Source of the DNA: an uncultured Pseudomonadales bacterium | Lineage (GTDB): Bacteria > Pseudomonadota > Gammaproteobacteria > Pseudomonadales > Pseudohongiellaceae | Reading direction: 5' to 3' | Assembly: GCA_947259995.1 (NCBI GenBank) | Contig: CAMYOK010000002.1 | Coordinates: forward strand, 722,881-786,880 | DNA length: 64,000 nt | Shown: positions 18,612 to 29,834 of the stretch, piece after piece | How positions within the stretch are numbered: the first letter of the stretch is position 1 | Layout of the letters: every line of letters begins with the position of its first letter | Made by a program: the position numbers and the translations under genes | Notes under the pieces: generated by a model | Database searches by the model: none | What the model was told of the DNA's origin: nothing | What the model saw: the letters and a program-made list of their open reading frames with translations, nothing else

Positions 18612-21179
18612 TTACAGCGTTCGTGCAACGGCTGTGGTCTGATAGACCTCAATCTTATCGCCGACACGCACATCATTGTAATTTTTCACACCAATACCGC
18701 ACTCCATGCCATTACGCACAGAATTGGCCTCGTCCTTAAAGCGACGCAAGGATTCCAGCTCGCCTTCGTAAATCACCACGTCATCACGCAACACACGAAT
18801 AGGCTTGCTGCGATGAACGGTACCTTCTATCACCATGCTGCCGGCAATCTGGCCGAACTTAGGCGAGTTAAACACGTCACGCACCTCAGCAACGCCCAGA
18901 ATTTCTTCGCGCATCTCTGGAGTCAACATGCCGCCCAGAACTGCTTTCACGTCGTCGATCACGTTATAGATGATGTTGTAATAGCGAAGCTCTAGACCTT
19001 CATTTTCGATGATCTGGCGCGCGCTCTTATCTGCACGAACGTTGAAGCCGATAATCATCGCTTTCGAGGTTGCTGCAAGATGCGCGTCAGTTTCAGAAAT
19101 ACCACCGACACCTGAGGACACGATGTTTACTTGCACCTCTTCAGTGCCAAGCTTGTGCAGTGAAGATACAATCGCTTCAAGCGAGCCACGCACATCGGTC
19201 TTCAGAACGATGTTCATAATGCCCATCTCGGCGCGGCCGATACCAGCAAACATCGATTCCATTTTATTGCTTTGCTGCAACGCCACTTTGCTGTCTTTGT
19301 GACGCTCACGCCTATGTGCCGCGACTTCTTTGGCCTTCTTCTCATCAGCGACAACGACGAATTCATCGCCCGCTTCAGGCACGCCATTGAGGCCGAGGAT
19401 CTCGACAGGAATAGACGGTCCGGCAGTTTTCACCGACTGACTCATTTCGTCTACTAATGCGCGAATTCGACCGTATTCATGACCGACTAGTACGATATCG
19501 CCCACTTTCAAAGTACCGTTTTGCACAAGCACTGAGGCTACGGGACCACGTCCTTTATCAAGACGAGACTCGATTACAACGCCTTTGCCTGGGGCATCGA
19601 CAAATGCCTTCAACTCAAGAAGTTCTGCTTGCAACAAGATTGCTTCGAGCAGGTCTTCGATACCTTGCCCTGTGTGTGCAGACACTTCTACAAATTGGAT
19701 GTCACCACCCCATGCATCAGAGATCACGTCTAAGGCAGCCAGTTCATTACGTACACGGTCTACGTCGACATCTGGCTTATCAATTTTAGTGACGGCAACA
19801 ACAATAGGCACGCCAGAGGCGCGCGCATGCGCAATCGCTTCTTCGGTTTGCGGCTTCACGCCGTCATCGGCAGCGACAACAAGAATAACAACGTCGGTTG
19901 CTTTAGCTCCACGTGATCGCATCGCACTAAACGCCGCGTGCCCTGGAGTATCAAGGAAGCAGATCATGCCGTTCGGTGTTTCTACATGGTAGGCACCGAT
20001 ATGCTGAGTAATACCACCGGCCTCGTGAGAGACGACTGTAGCCTTACGGATATAATCCAGTAGAGACGTTTTACCATGGTCGACGTGCCCCATCACCGTG
20101 ACTACTGGCGCGCGAGTCACAGACTCTTCGCCGCCATCATAAGCGATCGACTCAAACAGGCTTTCCTCAAGATGATCCTCGGAGACAAACTTAACCGTGT
20201 GCCCCATCTCTTCCACTAGCAATGTAGTAGTGTCTTGATCAAGCACTTGATTGATTGTCGCCATCACACCCATTTTGAAAAGCACTTTCACAACTTCAGC
20301 CGATTTCACCGACATCTTTTGTGCGAGCTCGGTCACTGAGTTAGCTTCCCCAATGGTGATTTCACGCGCGATAAACTCTGTTGGCTTCTCAAAGCCATGT
20401 TGTTTGCTAGTGCGCGAGCGACTCTTACGTCCACCTCGGCGACCGCGGCCACCGTCTGCATAATCGCCATCTTGCAGAACAAAGTCCTCAGTTGATGCAC
20501 GGCCCTTGCCTTGTTTTCTGGCAGGCGCTTTATCCTTCTTGCGGAAAGCCCCTTTCTCATCGTCTTTGCTATCGGCATCTTTCTTGCCACTCTTACCGGC
20601 ATCGCGAGCAGGCGCTGTATGACGACGCGGCTCGGCTGGCTTTTCAGCTGCCTTAGTCTCGGGGGCGGCAGGTGCTGGAGCAGCGGCGGGCGCTTCTTCG
20701 GCTGGTGCGGCTTCTTTCGCTTCAGGAGCCTGTGTAGCTGGCGCTTCTGTTGCAACTTCTGTCTCTGCAGCTGTCGTCGACTCAACCATCGGTGCCGCTT
20801 CAATTGCCGCTGCCAACTCTTCCTTAGACTCTGGAGTTTCTTGAATCTCTTCTTTCTCTGGCTGCAGTTCGCTACGTTTCACGTAGGTACGTTTCTTGCG
20901 AACCTCTACCGCCACAGTCTTACCGCGACCATGGTTAGAGGCTGACTTCAAAGTCTCTACCGTTTTGCGCTTTAAGGTAATCTTTTTCGGGGCCGCATCT
21001 TTCGATTCGCTATCGCCATGACTACGGCGCAAGAATAACAACAATGTATTCTTGTCCTCGTTTGAAATCGAGTCATCCGCCTTTGTATGGGGCAGACCCG
21101 CTTCTTTCACTTGGGAAAGAAGTCTCTCCACTGAAACTCCAACCACTTTGGCGAGTTCACTGACTGTTACATCTGCCAT
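18612..21179 (-). CDS. infB: Translation initiation factor IF-2
   Basis: An 855-residue GTPase that brings initiator fMet-tRNA to the 30S subunit. Order of parts: an N-terminal IF2_N module (1-55), a long Ala/Pro/Lys/Glu-rich linker (about 60-265), a second IF2_N module (about 280-330), then the G domain with [24 protein letters not shown] and TKIDKPD, and domains II-IV to the C-terminus. The variable linker is typical of gammaproteobacterial IF-2alpha. It lies 67 bp after nusA. The gene for its substrate, initiator tRNA, is encoded at the head of the same locus (23504-23580). Confidence 0.99.
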   Translation of the reverse strand: MADVTVSELAKVVGVSVERLLSQVKEAGLPHTKADDSISNEDKNTLLLFLRRSHGDSESKDAAPKKITLKRKTVETLKSASNHGRGKTVAVEVRKKRTYVKRSELQPEKEEIQETPESKEELAAAIEAAPMVESTTAAETEVATEAPATQAPEAKEAAPAEEAPAAAPAPAAPETKAAEKPAEPRRHTAPARDAGKSGKKDADSKDDEKGAFRKKDKAPARKQGKGRASTEDFVLQDGDYADGGRGRRGGRKSRSRTSKQHGFEKPTEFIAREITIGEANSVTELAQKMSVKSAEVVKVLFKMGVMATINQVLDQDTTTLLVEEMGHTVKFVSEDHLEESLFESIAYDGGEESVTRAPVVTVMGHVDHGKTSLLDYIRKATVVSHEAGGITQHIGAYHVETPNGMICFLDTPGHAAFSAMRSRGAKATDVVILVVAADDGVKPQTEEAIAHARASGVPIVVAVTKIDKPDVDVDRVRNELAALDVISDAWGGDIQFVEVSAHTGQGIEDLLEAILLQAELLELKAFVDAPGKGVVIESRLDKGRGPVASVLVQNGTLKVGDIVLVGHEYGRIRALVDEMSQSVKTAGPSIPVEILGLNGVPEAGDEFVVVADEKKAKEVAAHRRERHKDSKVALQQSNKMESMFAGIGRAEMGIMNIVLKTDVRGSLEAIVSSLHKLGTEEVQVNIVSSGVGGISETDAHLAATSKAMIIGFNVRADKSARQIIENEGLELRYYNIIYNVIDDVKAVLGGMLTPEMREEILGVAEVRDVFNSPKFGQIAGSMVIEGTVHRSKPIRVLRDDVVIYEGELESLRRFKDEANSVRNGMECGIGVKNYNDVRVGDKIEVYQTTAVARTL

Positions 21180-21246
21180 TTATTTGCTCCTAATTTCTCT
21201 TGCGGTCAAACCCGATACTCACGTTTCGCGAACTATTGCGCTCTGA

Positions 21247-22734
21247 TTATTCGAACCAAGGGGCTCGCGCAGTCATAATGAGTTTGCCAGCACGCTCTTC
21301 ATCCATGCCTTCAATATCCATCAATTCGTCTACAGCCTGTTCGGCCAAATCTTCCATGCTTAACACTCCTTTCTTAGCGAGGGCTAAAGCCAAGTTCTCG
21401 TCCATGCCTTCCATATTGAGAAGGTCTTCACCAATATTGGCGTTGGACAAATCTTCTTCTGACGCGATTGCCTGTGTCAGCAATGCATCTTTTGCTCGGT
21501 TACGCAGCTCTGTGGCGATCTCTTCATCGAAGCCATCAATGTTTAGAATCTCGTCCAGAGGAACGTAGGCGATCTCTTCAAGCGACGTAAAACCTTCGGC
21601 CACGAGAATTTCTGCAACATCTTCATCGACGTCTAGTTTGACCACGAACATGTCAACGAAACCACTCGATTCTTGCTGTTGTTTCTCATTCGCCTCATCA
21701 ACACTCATCACATTGATCGTCCAGCCAGTGAGCTCACTAGAGAGACGAACGTTCTGACCATTGCGGCCGATAGCCTGAGCCAGGTTTTCTTCTTCAACAG
21801 CCACGTCCATCGTATGGCTGTCTTCATCAACGATAATCGACGCTACTTCTGCAGGCGCCATAGAGTTAATGACGAGCTGCGCGGGGTTATCATCCCAAAG
21901 AATGATGTCGATACGCTCATTGGCTAATTCGTTTGAAACCACTTGTACACGCGAACCACGCATACCAACACAAGCACCTACTGGATCGATACGGCCATCG
22001 TTCGTGCTAACCACAATCTTCGCGCGCGAACCTGGATCACGAGCAGCGGCCTTAATCTCAATCACTTCTTCAGAGATCTCTGGTACTTCTATTTTAAACA
22101 GTTCAATCAACATGCCTGGCGCTGTGCGGCTCAAAAACAGTTGTGGGCCACGTGGCTCTGAACGCACATCCAACAACAAGGCGCGGATACGATCGCCGGT
22201 GCGGAAATTCTCACGCGGGATCATGTGTTCACGAGTTAACAAGCCTTCGGCATTGCCACCAAGATCCACTAATACACTTTCGCGTGTCACCTTCTTAACG
22301 GTGCCGGAGATGAGGCTACCGATCTGGTCGATATACTCAGCGATAATGATATCGCGCTCTGCTTCACGCACCTTCTGAACGATCACTTGCTTGGCAGTTT
22401 GTGCAGCAATACGACCAAATTCGATATTCTCTATGCGCTCTTCCCAATCGTCACCGATATTGAGGTCCGCATTCTTCTCTTGCGCTTGCTCTAAAGTTAG
22501 TTGCGAACCTTTACCAGCGAACTCTTCATCGTCAACAACGGTCCAAACACGGTAAGTTTCATATTCGCCAGATTTGCGGTCAACACGCACACGGCAAGCC
22601 ATGTCTTCGCTTTCGTAAAATTTCTTAGTCGCAGTCGCTAACGCTGACTCAATAGCTTCGAAAATGACTTCGCGTGACACGCCCTTCTCATTCGAGACTG
22701 CATCCGCAACCAACAGAATTTCTTTACTCATCAT
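21247..22734 (-). CDS. nusA: Transcription termination/antitermination factor NusA
   Basis: A 495-residue RNA-polymerase-associated factor. It shows the N-terminal RNAP-binding domain (1-130), an S1 domain ([21 protein letters not shown] near 145), KH1/KH2 ([19 protein letters not shown] and [18 protein letters not shown]) and two C-terminal acidic helix-hairpin-helix repeats (around 360-420 and 435-490), as in gammaproteobacteria. Two adjacent ATGs (22734, 22731) are possible starts, with AAGGTG upstream. In E. coli NusA regulates its own operon through terminators in front of rimP; the same arrangement is present here. Confidence 0.98.
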   Translation of the reverse strand: MMSKEILLVADAVSNEKGVSREVIFEAIESALATATKKFYESEDMACRVRVDRKSGEYETYRVWTVVDDEEFAGKGSQLTLEQAQEKNADLNIGDDWEERIENIEFGRIAAQTAKQVIVQKVREAERDIIIAEYIDQIGSLISGTVKKVTRESVLVDLGGNAEGLLTREHMIPRENFRTGDRIRALLLDVRSEPRGPQLFLSRTAPGMLIELFKIEVPEISEEVIEIKAAARDPGSRAKIVVSTNDGRIDPVGACVGMRGSRVQVVSNELANERIDIILWDDNPAQLVINSMAPAEVASIIVDEDSHTMDVAVEEENLAQAIGRNGQNVRLSSELTGWTINVMSVDEANEKQQQESSGFVDMFVVKLDVDEDVAEILVAEGFTSLEEIAYVPLDEILNIDGFDEEIATELRNRAKDALLTQAIASEEDLSNANIGEDLLNMEGMDENLALALAKKGVLSMEDLAEQAVDELMDIEGMDEERAGKLIMTARAPWFE

Positions 22735-22831
22735 AATCGTGTCACCTTACTCTAGAGGTCATCAATCTATTATTCTGCAAAAACCTGGACACACCCGAAG
22801 GGCACTTACCAGACAAGTCCTTGTACTATTC

Positions 22832-23284
22832 TTAGTACGTTACGTTCGCTTTATCTATTGCCACTGCGGCAAGTTTGAATTCTTGCCCATCTACCAATAA
22901 CACCACGTTGTCATCATCCACACTCTGGATTACACCTTTGAATTTACGGCGACCATCAATAGGGGAGCGTAGACGAACAGCGATTTCACTGCCCACATAG
23001 TTTTTATACTGCTCGATTTCGAAAAGGGGGCGATCCATTCCAGGGGATGAAACTTCTAAGGTGTACTCCCCAGGGATAGGGTCTTCCACATCAAAAATAG
23101 CGCTTATCTGGCGCGATACTTTCTCACAGTCCTCAATAGTGATGCCATCCCCGCCCTTATCGATATAGACGCGCAGGACACTGTATTTACCTTGAATATT
23201 ATGCTCTATTCCCCACAGTTCAACCCCGAGCGCCTCTACTGTGGGCCGGATCAAATCGCTAATTAGGGTCACACTTGTACTCAA
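22832..23284 (-). CDS. rimP: Ribosome maturation factor RimP
   Basis: A 150-residue factor needed for assembly of the 30S subunit. Characteristic stretches are GIEHNIQGKYSVLRVYIDK, the DPIPGEYTLEVSSPGMDRPLF signature (seen as GEYTLEVSSPGMDRPL) and a C-terminal SH3-like domain with FKGVIQSVDDDNVVLLVDG. The start appears to be TTG at 23284, with GGAG about 7 bases upstream. First protein gene of the nusA operon. Two tandem terminators separate it from the initiator tRNA upstream, so expression needs read-through or a promoter that is not obvious. Confidence 0.95.
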   Translation of the reverse strand: MSTSVTLISDLIRPTVEALGVELWGIEHNIQGKYSVLRVYIDKGGDGITIEDCEKVSRQISAIFDVEDPIPGEYTLEVSSPGMDRPLFEIEQYKNYVGSEIAVRLRSPIDGRRKFKGVIQSVDDDNVVLLVDGQEFKLAAVAIDKANVTY

Positions 23285-23340
23285 GTTTCACTCCACTATA
23301 TTGGATGCTTATTTCCGTTCCGCGAAAATCACATTCCACA

Positions 23341-23364
23341 AATAAAAAATGGGCCTACGGCCCA
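23341..23364 (-). terminator. Second terminator between tRNA-fMet and rimP
   Basis: Minus strand: TGGGCC (23364-23359), a 3-base loop, GGCCCA (23355-23350), then six T residues (23349-23344). It lies 57 bases in front of the rimP start. Confidence 0.85.
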
Positions 23365-23455
23365 CTCCTAAAATACTGACTTTGTAACACCGACATTCAC
23401 GCTTTATCGATGTGGAGCATACCAGCCCGGCCTTGCTAGGCGAAAATCGCGCCTA

Positions 23456-23477
23456 ATAAAAAGCCCCATATGGGGCT
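23456..23477 (-). terminator. First terminator downstream of tRNA-fMet
   Basis: Minus strand: AGCCCC (23477-23472), an ATAT loop, GGGGCT (23467-23462) and a T-run (23462-23458). It begins 27 bases after the tRNA 3' end. Confidence 0.88.
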
Positions 23478-23503
23478 CTTTAGGTACATCTTGGTACTTC
23501 TAT

Positions 23504-23580
<77 letters not shown>

Positions 23581-23781
23581 ATAAATCATGAATTCGTATG
23601 AGATATCACATACACGGCTTTAACGTGTAATCGACCTCTGGCTGATGTCGATGTCTCTTCAAATCTTAGGGGCCGGAATTCTACTAGCTAAACAGCGTTT
23701 GGTCAAGTAGAAGCTGGCAATTACGCGATTTAGCTGCGACTAAAATATTAGTAGCTCACTAACATTTTAGATTTTTAAAAT

Positions 23782-23867
23782 TGGTGCCGAAGGCGAGACT
23801 TGAACTCGCACGACCATAGGTCACTACCCCCTCAAGATAGCGTGTCTACCAATTCCACCACTTCGGC
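23782..23867 (-). tRNA. leuU: tRNA-Leu (GAG)
   Basis: An 86-base class II tRNA with a long variable arm, encoded CCA (23784-23782) and a fully paired acceptor stem GCCGAAG/CTTCGGC. The anticodon loop reads CTTGAGG with anticodon GAG. The order secG-tRNA-Leu(GAG)-tRNA-fMet-rimP is that of E. coli, supporting leuU. Confidence 0.96.
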
Positions 23868-23912
23868 AATTACTGCATTTACTTCGTACTACGAGGGACT
23901 AACTTATTGCGC

Positions 23913-24299
23913 CTAGTTTCCAGCATCAGGGTTAACAACCGGGATGTCAGAGGTGTCGCCCGCAGGCGCCGATGATTCCACTTGTGGAATATCGCTAGCA
24001 GGTGTCGCAGGCTGCTCTAGAAGCGCCGGATTAACAATCGGCAAACCATCAATAACACCAGCGCTCGTGTTCTGCTTAGCGAAAATAGCTAAGGTGAGGC
24101 TAGTAATAAAGAAGATGGTTGCAGCAATCGCCGTAGAGCGAGTTAGGAAATTACCAGAACCCGCACTACCGAATACCGTTTGCGAAGACCCGCTTCCGAA
24201 TGCTGCACCAGCATCCGCGCCTTTGCCTTGCTGCAATAGCACCAAACCGACGATGGCGATAGCGACAATCACGTGCACTACGACAACTATTGTTTCCAT
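23913..24299 (-). CDS. secG: Protein translocase subunit SecG
   Basis: A 128-residue inner-membrane subunit that assists SecYE during preprotein export. It has two membrane helices (about 3-22 and 53-73) around the conserved cytoplasmic [17 protein letters not shown] loop and the [11 protein letters not shown] motif, then an acidic Pro-rich tail. Its ATG overlaps the tpiA stop by one base, so translation is likely coupled. Two tRNA genes follow on the same strand. Confidence 0.96.
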   Translation of the reverse strand: METIVVVVHVIVAIAIVGLVLLQQGKGADAGAAFGSGSSQTVFGSAGSGNFLTRSTAIAATIFFITSLTLAIFAKQNTSAGVIDGLPIVNPALLEQPATPASDIPQVESSAPAGDTSDIPVVNPDAGN

Positions 24300-25057
24300 T
24301 ATTTACTCACACTTTTACAAATCGTTATGAATTCTTCTGGCTTAAGCGATGCTCCGCCCACCAGGCCACCATCTATGTCTTGCTCGGCAAATAATTGTGC
24401 CGCATTGCTGGCATTTACGCTGCCACCGTACAAAATTCTCATGTCCGACGCTAAGGCGTTATCGCGCTGCTCTAGCAAACTTCTTATGAACCCATGCATC
24501 TCTTGTGCTTGCGCAGGCGTTGCTGTCTTGCCTGTGCCTATAGCCCATACTGGTTCATAGGCGATTACAGCATCTGACATTGATGCGATAGGGCATACAT
24601 CTAACACGGCATTGAGCTGCCTTGCCACTACTGCTTCTGCCTGACCCGCCTCACGTTCTTGCAAGGTCTCCCCAACACACAGAATGGGAGTCATTCCTTG
24701 CGCGATCACCGACTGACACTTTGCGGCAACTTGCGCATCGGTTTCGGCAAACAGCGCGCGACGCTCTGAGTGGCCGACGATAACCATCGCCACATCAAAA
24801 TCATTGAGCATCGGTGCTGCCACTTCGCCAGTATAGGCGCCGCTGGCAGCCTCATGCGCGTTCTGTGCCCCCAAAAGGACTGGGCTGCTACGCAATATCT
24901 CTTGGCATAAGCTCAAATAAGGCGATGGCGGACAAACGACTATTTCGACTATTTCTGACTGCTCAGCAAGCTGGCCTGTCAGCGCCCCTAGCAGTTCCTC
25001 AATAAATTCTCTGGAACCATGCATTTTCCAGTTCGCAGCAACTAAGCTTCTGCGCAT
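24299..25057 (-). CDS. tpiA: Triosephosphate isomerase
   Basis: A 252-residue TIM-barrel enzyme interconverting dihydroxyacetone phosphate and glyceraldehyde-3-phosphate. Catalytic residues are visible: AANWKMHG (Lys), VIVGHSERR (His) and [16 protein letters not shown] (Glu and the flexible loop 6). [10 protein letters not shown] near the end binds phosphate. Full length. It lies 83 bp after glmM and one base into secG, the usual gammaproteobacterial order. Confidence 0.98.
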   Translation of the reverse strand: MRRSLVAANWKMHGSREFIEELLGALTGQLAEQSEIVEIVVCPPSPYLSLCQEILRSSPVLLGAQNAHEAASGAYTGEVAAPMLNDFDVAMVIVGHSERRALFAETDAQVAAKCQSVIAQGMTPILCVGETLQEREAGQAEAVVARQLNAVLDVCPIASMSDAVIAYEPVWAIGTGKTATPAQAQEMHGFIRSLLEQRDNALASDMRILYGGSVNASNAAQLFAEQDIDGGLVGGASLKPEEFITICKSVSK

Positions 25058-25140
25058 TTACATCACCTTATTCAGTAGATGGCGTCTGACATCAGGAAAA
25101 CGGGGCGCCAATATAACCAAAGTGCTCAGCGCTTGCAAGC

Positions 25141-26496
25141 TTAAGAAACCGCGTCTTTGACGCTTGCAGCCAACTCGCGTGCGAGCTTCGCCACTAAGGG
25201 CTCATCTTCACCTTCGACCATTACCCGCACAACGGGCTCGGTACCCGAAGGTCGCAATAGTACACGGCCTTTCTTGCCTAGAGCCGCCTCTACGCTACGC
25301 ACAGCATCTTGTACTGATGCGTTTTTGCTTAAGTCTTGCTTGCCCGTCACCTGCACATTGATCATGGTTTGCGGAAACTTGCTCATTTTACTAGTGAGCT
25401 CATGCAAGCCGCAGCCACAGCTCACCATGGCATAGAGCACCTGCAGGGCCGCGACAATGCCATCCCCAGTGCTTGCCACATCAAGGCAAATAATGTGGCC
25501 CGAAGACTCACCACCTAACTGCCACTTTCGGGACTTGAGCTCGGCCATCACATAGCGATCTCCCACATTGACGCGGGTAAACGGAATATCGAGTGCCTCC
25601 AATCCAAGCTGCAGCCCTAAGTTGCTCATCAAAGTGCCTGCGACGCCGCCAAAGCCAACATTGCGGCGACGCCGATCTCTGGCGATCACATAGATAATTT
25701 CATCGCCGTCAACAACATTGCCCAAATGATCGACCATGACTACTCTATCGCCATCGCCGTCGAAGGCGATTCCAAGATCTGCCTTTTCGGCCAACACTTC
25801 TTTAACCAACTGCTCTGGCGAGGTCGACCCACAGTTTTCGTTGATGTTAAGCCCATTGGGCGAGGCACCGATGGTTACCACAGTGGCCCCTAGCTCACGT
25901 AGCACATTGCTTGCAATGTTATAGGTAGACCCATGCGCGCAATCCACAACAATCTTCAGGCCCGCCAGCTTGAACTCAGACGGAATCGTGCTTTTGCAAT
26001 ACTCGATATAACGACCACTGGCGTCATTGATCCGCGAGGCCTTGCCAATGAACTGCGAGTTCACTGTGGTAATGTCTTTCCCTAGATATTCTTCGATAGC
26101 GAACTCGACTTCGTCTGGAAGCTTAGTGCCATCGCCTGCAAAAAACTTAATCCCATTATCGTCAAAAGGATTGTGCGAGGCACTTATCACAATGCCAGCC
26201 TGCGCGTGAAAAGTTCGCGTGAGATAGGCGACCGCTGGCGTCGGCATGGGCCCTAACAAATTGATATCCACACCGGCTGATGTCAGCCCCGCCTCAAGTG
26301 CCGCCTCAAACATATACCCGGAGATACGGGTATCTTTGCCAATCAAAATCTTGCTTCGACCCTTATCATTGTTCGCAAACACTTTTCCTGCAGCCCAACC
26401 TAGCTTCAACATAAAGTCAGGAGTAATAGGGTGACTCCCTACTCGACCTCGAATCCCATCGGTTCCGAAATATTGCTTTTCTTTTATTTTGGGCAT
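25141..26496 (-). CDS. glmM: Phosphoglucosamine mutase
   Basis: A 451-residue phosphohexomutase converting glucosamine-6-phosphate to glucosamine-1-phosphate for peptidoglycan and LPS. It starts with [12 protein letters not shown]. The phosphoserine loop is [15 protein letters not shown] near residue 103, the Mg2+ loop is [11 protein letters not shown], the sugar specificity loop is GGESSGHI, and the phosphate-binding loop is [22 protein letters not shown] precedes the ATG. It follows folP at 16 bp in the ftsH-folP-glmM cluster. Confidence 0.98.
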   Translation of the reverse strand: MPKIKEKQYFGTDGIRGRVGSHPITPDFMLKLGWAAGKVFANNDKGRSKILIGKDTRISGYMFEAALEAGLTSAGVDINLLGPMPTPAVAYLTRTFHAQAGIVISASHNPFDDNGIKFFAGDGTKLPDEVEFAIEEYLGKDITTVNSQFIGKASRINDASGRYIEYCKSTIPSEFKLAGLKIVVDCAHGSTYNIASNVLRELGATVVTIGASPNGLNINENCGSTSPEQLVKEVLAEKADLGIAFDGDGDRVVMVDHLGNVVDGDEIIYVIARDRRRRNVGFGGVAGTLMSNLGLQLGLEALDIPFTRVNVGDRYVMAELKSRKWQLGGESSGHIICLDVASTGDGIVAALQVLYAMVSCGCGLHELTSKMSKFPQTMINVQVTGKQDLSKNASVQDAVRSVEAALGKKGRVLLRPSGTEPVVRVMVEGEDEPLVAKLARELAASVKDAVS

Positions 26497-26512
26497 GCGT
26501 CCTTACCTTAAG

Positions 26513-27391
26513 CTATCTTGTTATTGGAGCGCCCAAGACGGCGCGATAAATTCGTACTGCATCGATCGTCTCAGCGACATCATGGGTGCGTATTATTGAC
26601 GCCCCTTGCATTAATGCGACCATAGTAGCAGCTATTCCGGCTGACAAACGTTGCCCCACTACTCTGCCGGTTGCAGCGCCCAGCATTGATTTACGTGACA
26701 GGCCAATCAAGATCGGCAAATTTAATGTCTTAAAAGCCTGCAACTGTGCGAGCAATTGAAAATTATGCTCTGGGGTTTTACCAAAACCAAAGCCCGGGTC
26801 AATGAGCAGGCGCGCACGGGCAATCCCCGCATTTTCACAAATCGTAATTCGTTCGTGCAAATAGCTTTTGACCTCATCAACGACATCGCTGTACTGCACA
26901 TTGCGCTGCATCGTCTGCGGCTGCCCACGCATATGCATTAGGCACACCGCAATATCCCCTCTTGCCGCAGCCTCAACGGCCCCGGGGCGCGACAACGCCC
27001 GCACATCGTTGATCAACACCGCTCCCGCTTCGATGGCCGCCGCGATAACGCAGGGCGTGCTAGTGTCGACCGAGATCGCCACATCAAACTCGCGCCGTAA
27101 AGCCTCTAGCACTGGCGCCACTCGATCAAGCTCTTCCTGCTCACCGACCACTGGTGCACCAGGCCTTGTAGATTCACCACCAATATCAATGAACGCCGCA
27201 CCTGCCTCAATCATCTGCGCCGCATGGCGCACTGCTTTATCAACACTGACACGAAAAACGCCAGAGCCCTTTTCAGTTTGAAGATGACCTCCATCTGAAA
27301 AAGAGTCTGGCGTTACATTCAGTATGCCCATCACGGCAGGTGTACTAAGGTCGATGCGCCGGGCACCGACCTGAAGGCTTGTCTTTGTCAC
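26513..27391 (-). CDS. folP: Dihydropteroate synthase
   Basis: About 292 residues; a TIM-barrel enzyme condensing p-aminobenzoate with hydroxymethyl-dihydropterin pyrophosphate in folate synthesis, the sulfonamide target. Motifs are GILNVTPDSFSDGG, DIGGESTRPGA, SVDTSTP, INDVRAL and LLIDPGFGFGKTPEHN. The GTG at 27391 is preferred, with TGAGGA 6-7 bases upstream; an in-frame TTG lies at 27403. It lies between ftsH and glmM as in E. coli. Confidence 0.96.
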   Translation of the reverse strand: MTKTSLQVGARRIDLSTPAVMGILNVTPDSFSDGGHLQTEKGSGVFRVSVDKAVRHAAQMIEAGAAFIDIGGESTRPGAPVVGEQEELDRVAPVLEALRREFDVAISVDTSTPCVIAAAIEAGAVLINDVRALSRPGAVEAAARGDIAVCLMHMRGQPQTMQRNVQYSDVVDEVKSYLHERITICENAGIARARLLIDPGFGFGKTPEHNFQLLAQLQAFKTLNLPILIGLSRKSMLGAATGRVVGQRLSAGIAATMVALMQGASIIRTHDVAETIDAVRIYRAVLGAPITR

Positions 27392-27428
27392 ATGAGTCCT
27401 CAAGCAATAACGCTAGCTCATTGGCACT

Positions 27429-29363
27429 CTAGTGCTCGCCGGCAGGCCCACCAATTGTGCTATCACTTGGCTTGCTTGGCGCGGGCTTCTCAGTGCGCTT
27501 AGCAGAACCTGAACCGGTGTCGTCGTTGCTCCAGTCCGCGGGTGGACGTGGTTTATTACCAGCCATAATGTCCGCAATCTGGTCGGCATCGATTGTTTCG
27601 TATTCGATCAAGGCGTCTTTCATCAACTCCAACTTATCTCTATTCTCTTCGAGAATAGTTTGCGCTCGGTTGTAGCAATCGTCGATGATGCTCTTGATCT
27701 CCTCGTCGATAATTCGCGCGGTTTCACCCGAATGGGCCTTCGCATTAGAAGAAGAGGAGCGCCCTAAGAACACTTCGCCTTCGTCTTCGGCATAGGTCAA
27801 CGGCCCCAACTTGGCTGATAGCCCCCACTTGGTCACCATATTCCGCGCCATGTCTGTGGCACGCTGAATATCGTTAGAAGCACCTGTCGTAACACCTTCT
27901 GTGCCTAAGGTCATTTCTTCAGCTATACGCCCACCGTACAGGCTGCATATCTGACTCAAGATCCCTTGCTTGCTTAAGCTATAGCGATCCTCTTCAGGAA
28001 GAAACATCGTGACACCTAGTGCGCGACCACGAGGGATGATACTCACCTTATACACAGGGTCATGCTCAGGCACCAAACGGCCCACAATCGCATGGCCCGA
28101 CTCGTGATAAGCGGTATTGAGCTTTTCTTTATCGGACATCACCATCGATTTACGCTCGGCGCCCATCATGATTTTGTCTTTCGCTTTTTCAAATTCTTCC
28201 ATCGTTACTAGTTTGCGATTACCACGCGCCGCAAACAATGCCGCCTCGTTAACCAGGTTCGCAAGGTCTGCACCAGAGAAACCTGGAGTACCACGGGCAA
28301 TAACCGAGGCGTTGACACGCTCATCGATAGGCACTTTGCGCATATGCACTTTCAAGATTTGCTCACGACCACGAATATCGGGCAAGCCAACGACCACCTG
28401 ACGGTCGAATCGACCTGGGCGCAACAACGCTGGGTCCAATACGTCAGGACGGTTTGTTGCAGCGATGACGATCACCCCGTCATTCCCTTCAAAACCATCC
28501 ATCTCGACTAGCAATTGGTTGAGCGTCTGTTCGCGCTCATCGTGACCGCCACCCAGACCCGCACCACGATGTCGACCAACCGCATCGATCTCATCGATAA
28601 AGATGATGCAAGGAGATTGTTTTTTAGCTTGCTCAAACATATCGCGCACACGCGAGGCGCCGACACCAACAAACATTTCGACAAAATCAGAACCCGAAAT
28701 TGAGAAGAACGGCACCTTCGCTTCACCGGCAATGGCTTTTGCGAGAAGGGTTTTACCAGTCCCTGGCTGACCGACCATCAAAATACCGCGAGGGATTTTG
28801 CCGCCCAGACGTTGGAATTTGTCAGGCTCGCGCAGAAAGTCCACAAGCTCTTTCACGTCTTCTTTGGCTTCCTCAACACCCGCTACATCGGCGAATGTCA
28901 CTTTAATTTGGTCTTCGCCGAGCAGCTTAGCTTTGCTCTTGCCGAAAGACATTGGACCGCCCTTGCCGCCTCCAGCACCGCCCTGCATTTGCCGCATAAA
29001 GAAGAAAAACAGACCGATAATAATCAGGATAGGGAAACTCGCCACAAACAATTGCGACCAAATGCTTTGCCGCTCTGGCTCTGACCCAACAATCTCAACC
29101 CCATTATTAAACAGGTCATTCATCAATTGATCATCGCCGATCATCGGAATTGTCGTGGTGAATTGAGAGTTGTCCATGCGCCGACCAGAAACCGAGATTC
29201 CCGATATATTGACGGAGCGCACTTGCCCTGCGCGCACTTCTTTCACAAACTCGGAGTAAGTGACAGACACACTGCTAGTTTCTTGATTGATGTTATTGAA
29301 CACCGTCAGCAGTACCGCAGCGATCACCATCCAAAGTAGTAAATTTTTAGCCATATCGTTCAA
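27429..29363 (-). CDS. ftsH: ATP-dependent zinc metalloprotease FtsH
   Basis: Membrane-anchored AAA+ protease degrading unstable and misassembled proteins, including heat-shock and LPS-synthesis regulators in relatives. Order: TM1 ([15 protein letters not shown]), periplasmic domain, TM2 near 105-125, AAA module with [14 protein letters not shown] and [13 protein letters not shown], the second region of homology [13 protein letters not shown], and the protease site HESGH. The likely start is TTG at 29363 (giving MNDMAKN), placed 7 bases after GGGGGA; ATGs at 29378 and 29354 are alternatives. The usual upstream neighbour rlmE is missing. Confidence 0.97.
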   Translation of the reverse strand: MNDMAKNLLLWMVIAAVLLTVFNNINQETSSVSVTYSEFVKEVRAGQVRSVNISGISVSGRRMDNSQFTTTIPMIGDDQLMNDLFNNGVEIVGSEPERQSIWSQLFVASFPILIIIGLFFFFMRQMQGGAGGGKGGPMSFGKSKAKLLGEDQIKVTFADVAGVEEAKEDVKELVDFLREPDKFQRLGGKIPRGILMVGQPGTGKTLLAKAIAGEAKVPFFSISGSDFVEMFVGVGASRVRDMFEQAKKQSPCIIFIDEIDAVGRHRGAGLGGGHDEREQTLNQLLVEMDGFEGNDGVIVIAATNRPDVLDPALLRPGRFDRQVVVGLPDIRGREQILKVHMRKVPIDERVNASVIARGTPGFSGADLANLVNEAALFAARGNRKLVTMEEFEKAKDKIMMGAERKSMVMSDKEKLNTAYHESGHAIVGRLVPEHDPVYKVSIIPRGRALGVTMFLPEEDRYSLSKQGILSQICSLYGGRIAEEMTLGTEGVTTGASNDIQRATDMARNMVTKWGLSAKLGPLTYAEDEGEVFLGRSSSSNAKAHSGETARIIDEEIKSIIDDCYNRAQTILEENRDKLELMKDALIEYETIDADQIADIMAGNKPRPPADWSNDDTGSGSAKRTEKPAPSKPSDSTIGGPAGEH

Positions 29364-29682
29364 GGGATCATCCCCCATCTGTTGTAAACACTAAGCGATA
29401 GCATCCTTAAAGATGCTTTGATCCAGCGCTCTAAGCGAGTGCTGGTGTTAATTCTACTGGGTGGGCAACCCCCGAGAGAGCTACTTTGCCATTATTGCTA
29501 TTTTCTCTCCACGCAATTGACCTCCACTTTAGCGCATTCACGCAAAAACGGCCGTGATATACTTATAAAGACCCGCGCTGGCAGGTGATCATTGCACTAT
29601 GTAGTCTCTAGACCGGAACTTAGCGCCCTTTCGGCTTAGATTCCGCTTGGTCATAAGGCGTTTTATAACTCTCACGCCTTTG

Positions 29683-29711
29683 ATATTGGGAGTTGTCATT
29701 GATATTACAAG
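29683..29711 (-). promoter_or_regulatory. Sigma-32-like promoter toward ftsH
   Basis: Minus strand: CTTGTAA (29711-29705), 14 bases, CCCAATAT (29690-29683), against the heat-shock consensus CTTGAAA-N11-16-CCCCATNT. It would give a leader of roughly 310 bases before the ftsH start. ftsH is a sigma-32 target in E. coli. Confidence 0.55.
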
Positions 29712-29761
29712 ATCAGAACGTGAATTGTCCAAGAAATGCGCGCCGGGATATAGCCCCTTGG

Positions 29762-29789
29762 TTGTGTATTTCTAGCACTAAGCTACAAT
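29762..29789 (+). promoter_or_regulatory. Possible yhbY promoter
   Basis: TTGTGT (29762-29767), a 16-base spacer and TACAAT (29784-29789), placed about 45 bases before the yhbY start. The -10 is good, the -35 weak. Confidence 0.3.
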
Positions 29790-29834
29790 GTCGCCTCTTT
29801 TATTCGCCCCATTATGCTTTGCGATGTATCCAAT

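Larger units (their letters stand above)
29379..29834. other. Non-coding ftsH-yhbY divergent region
   Basis: About 450 bp without a convincing gene. It holds a sigma-32-like promoter toward ftsH (29683-29711), a weak sigma-70 candidate toward yhbY, and a short hairpin AGCATC/GATGCT near 29401-29418. The rRNA methyltransferase gene rlmE often lies here in gammaproteobacteria; no frame with its SAM-binding motif was seen. Confidence 0.6.

Noticed and set aside
20333..20945. Long Arg/Leu/Gln-rich and Cys/Phe-rich open frames within the infB linker
   Set aside because: They are other-frame readings of the Ala/Pro/Glu-rich IF-2 linker and have no family features or ribosome sites.
26868..27281. 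Plus-strand open frame of about 137 codons
   Set aside because: It is antisense to the conserved folP core and shows no recognisable domain.
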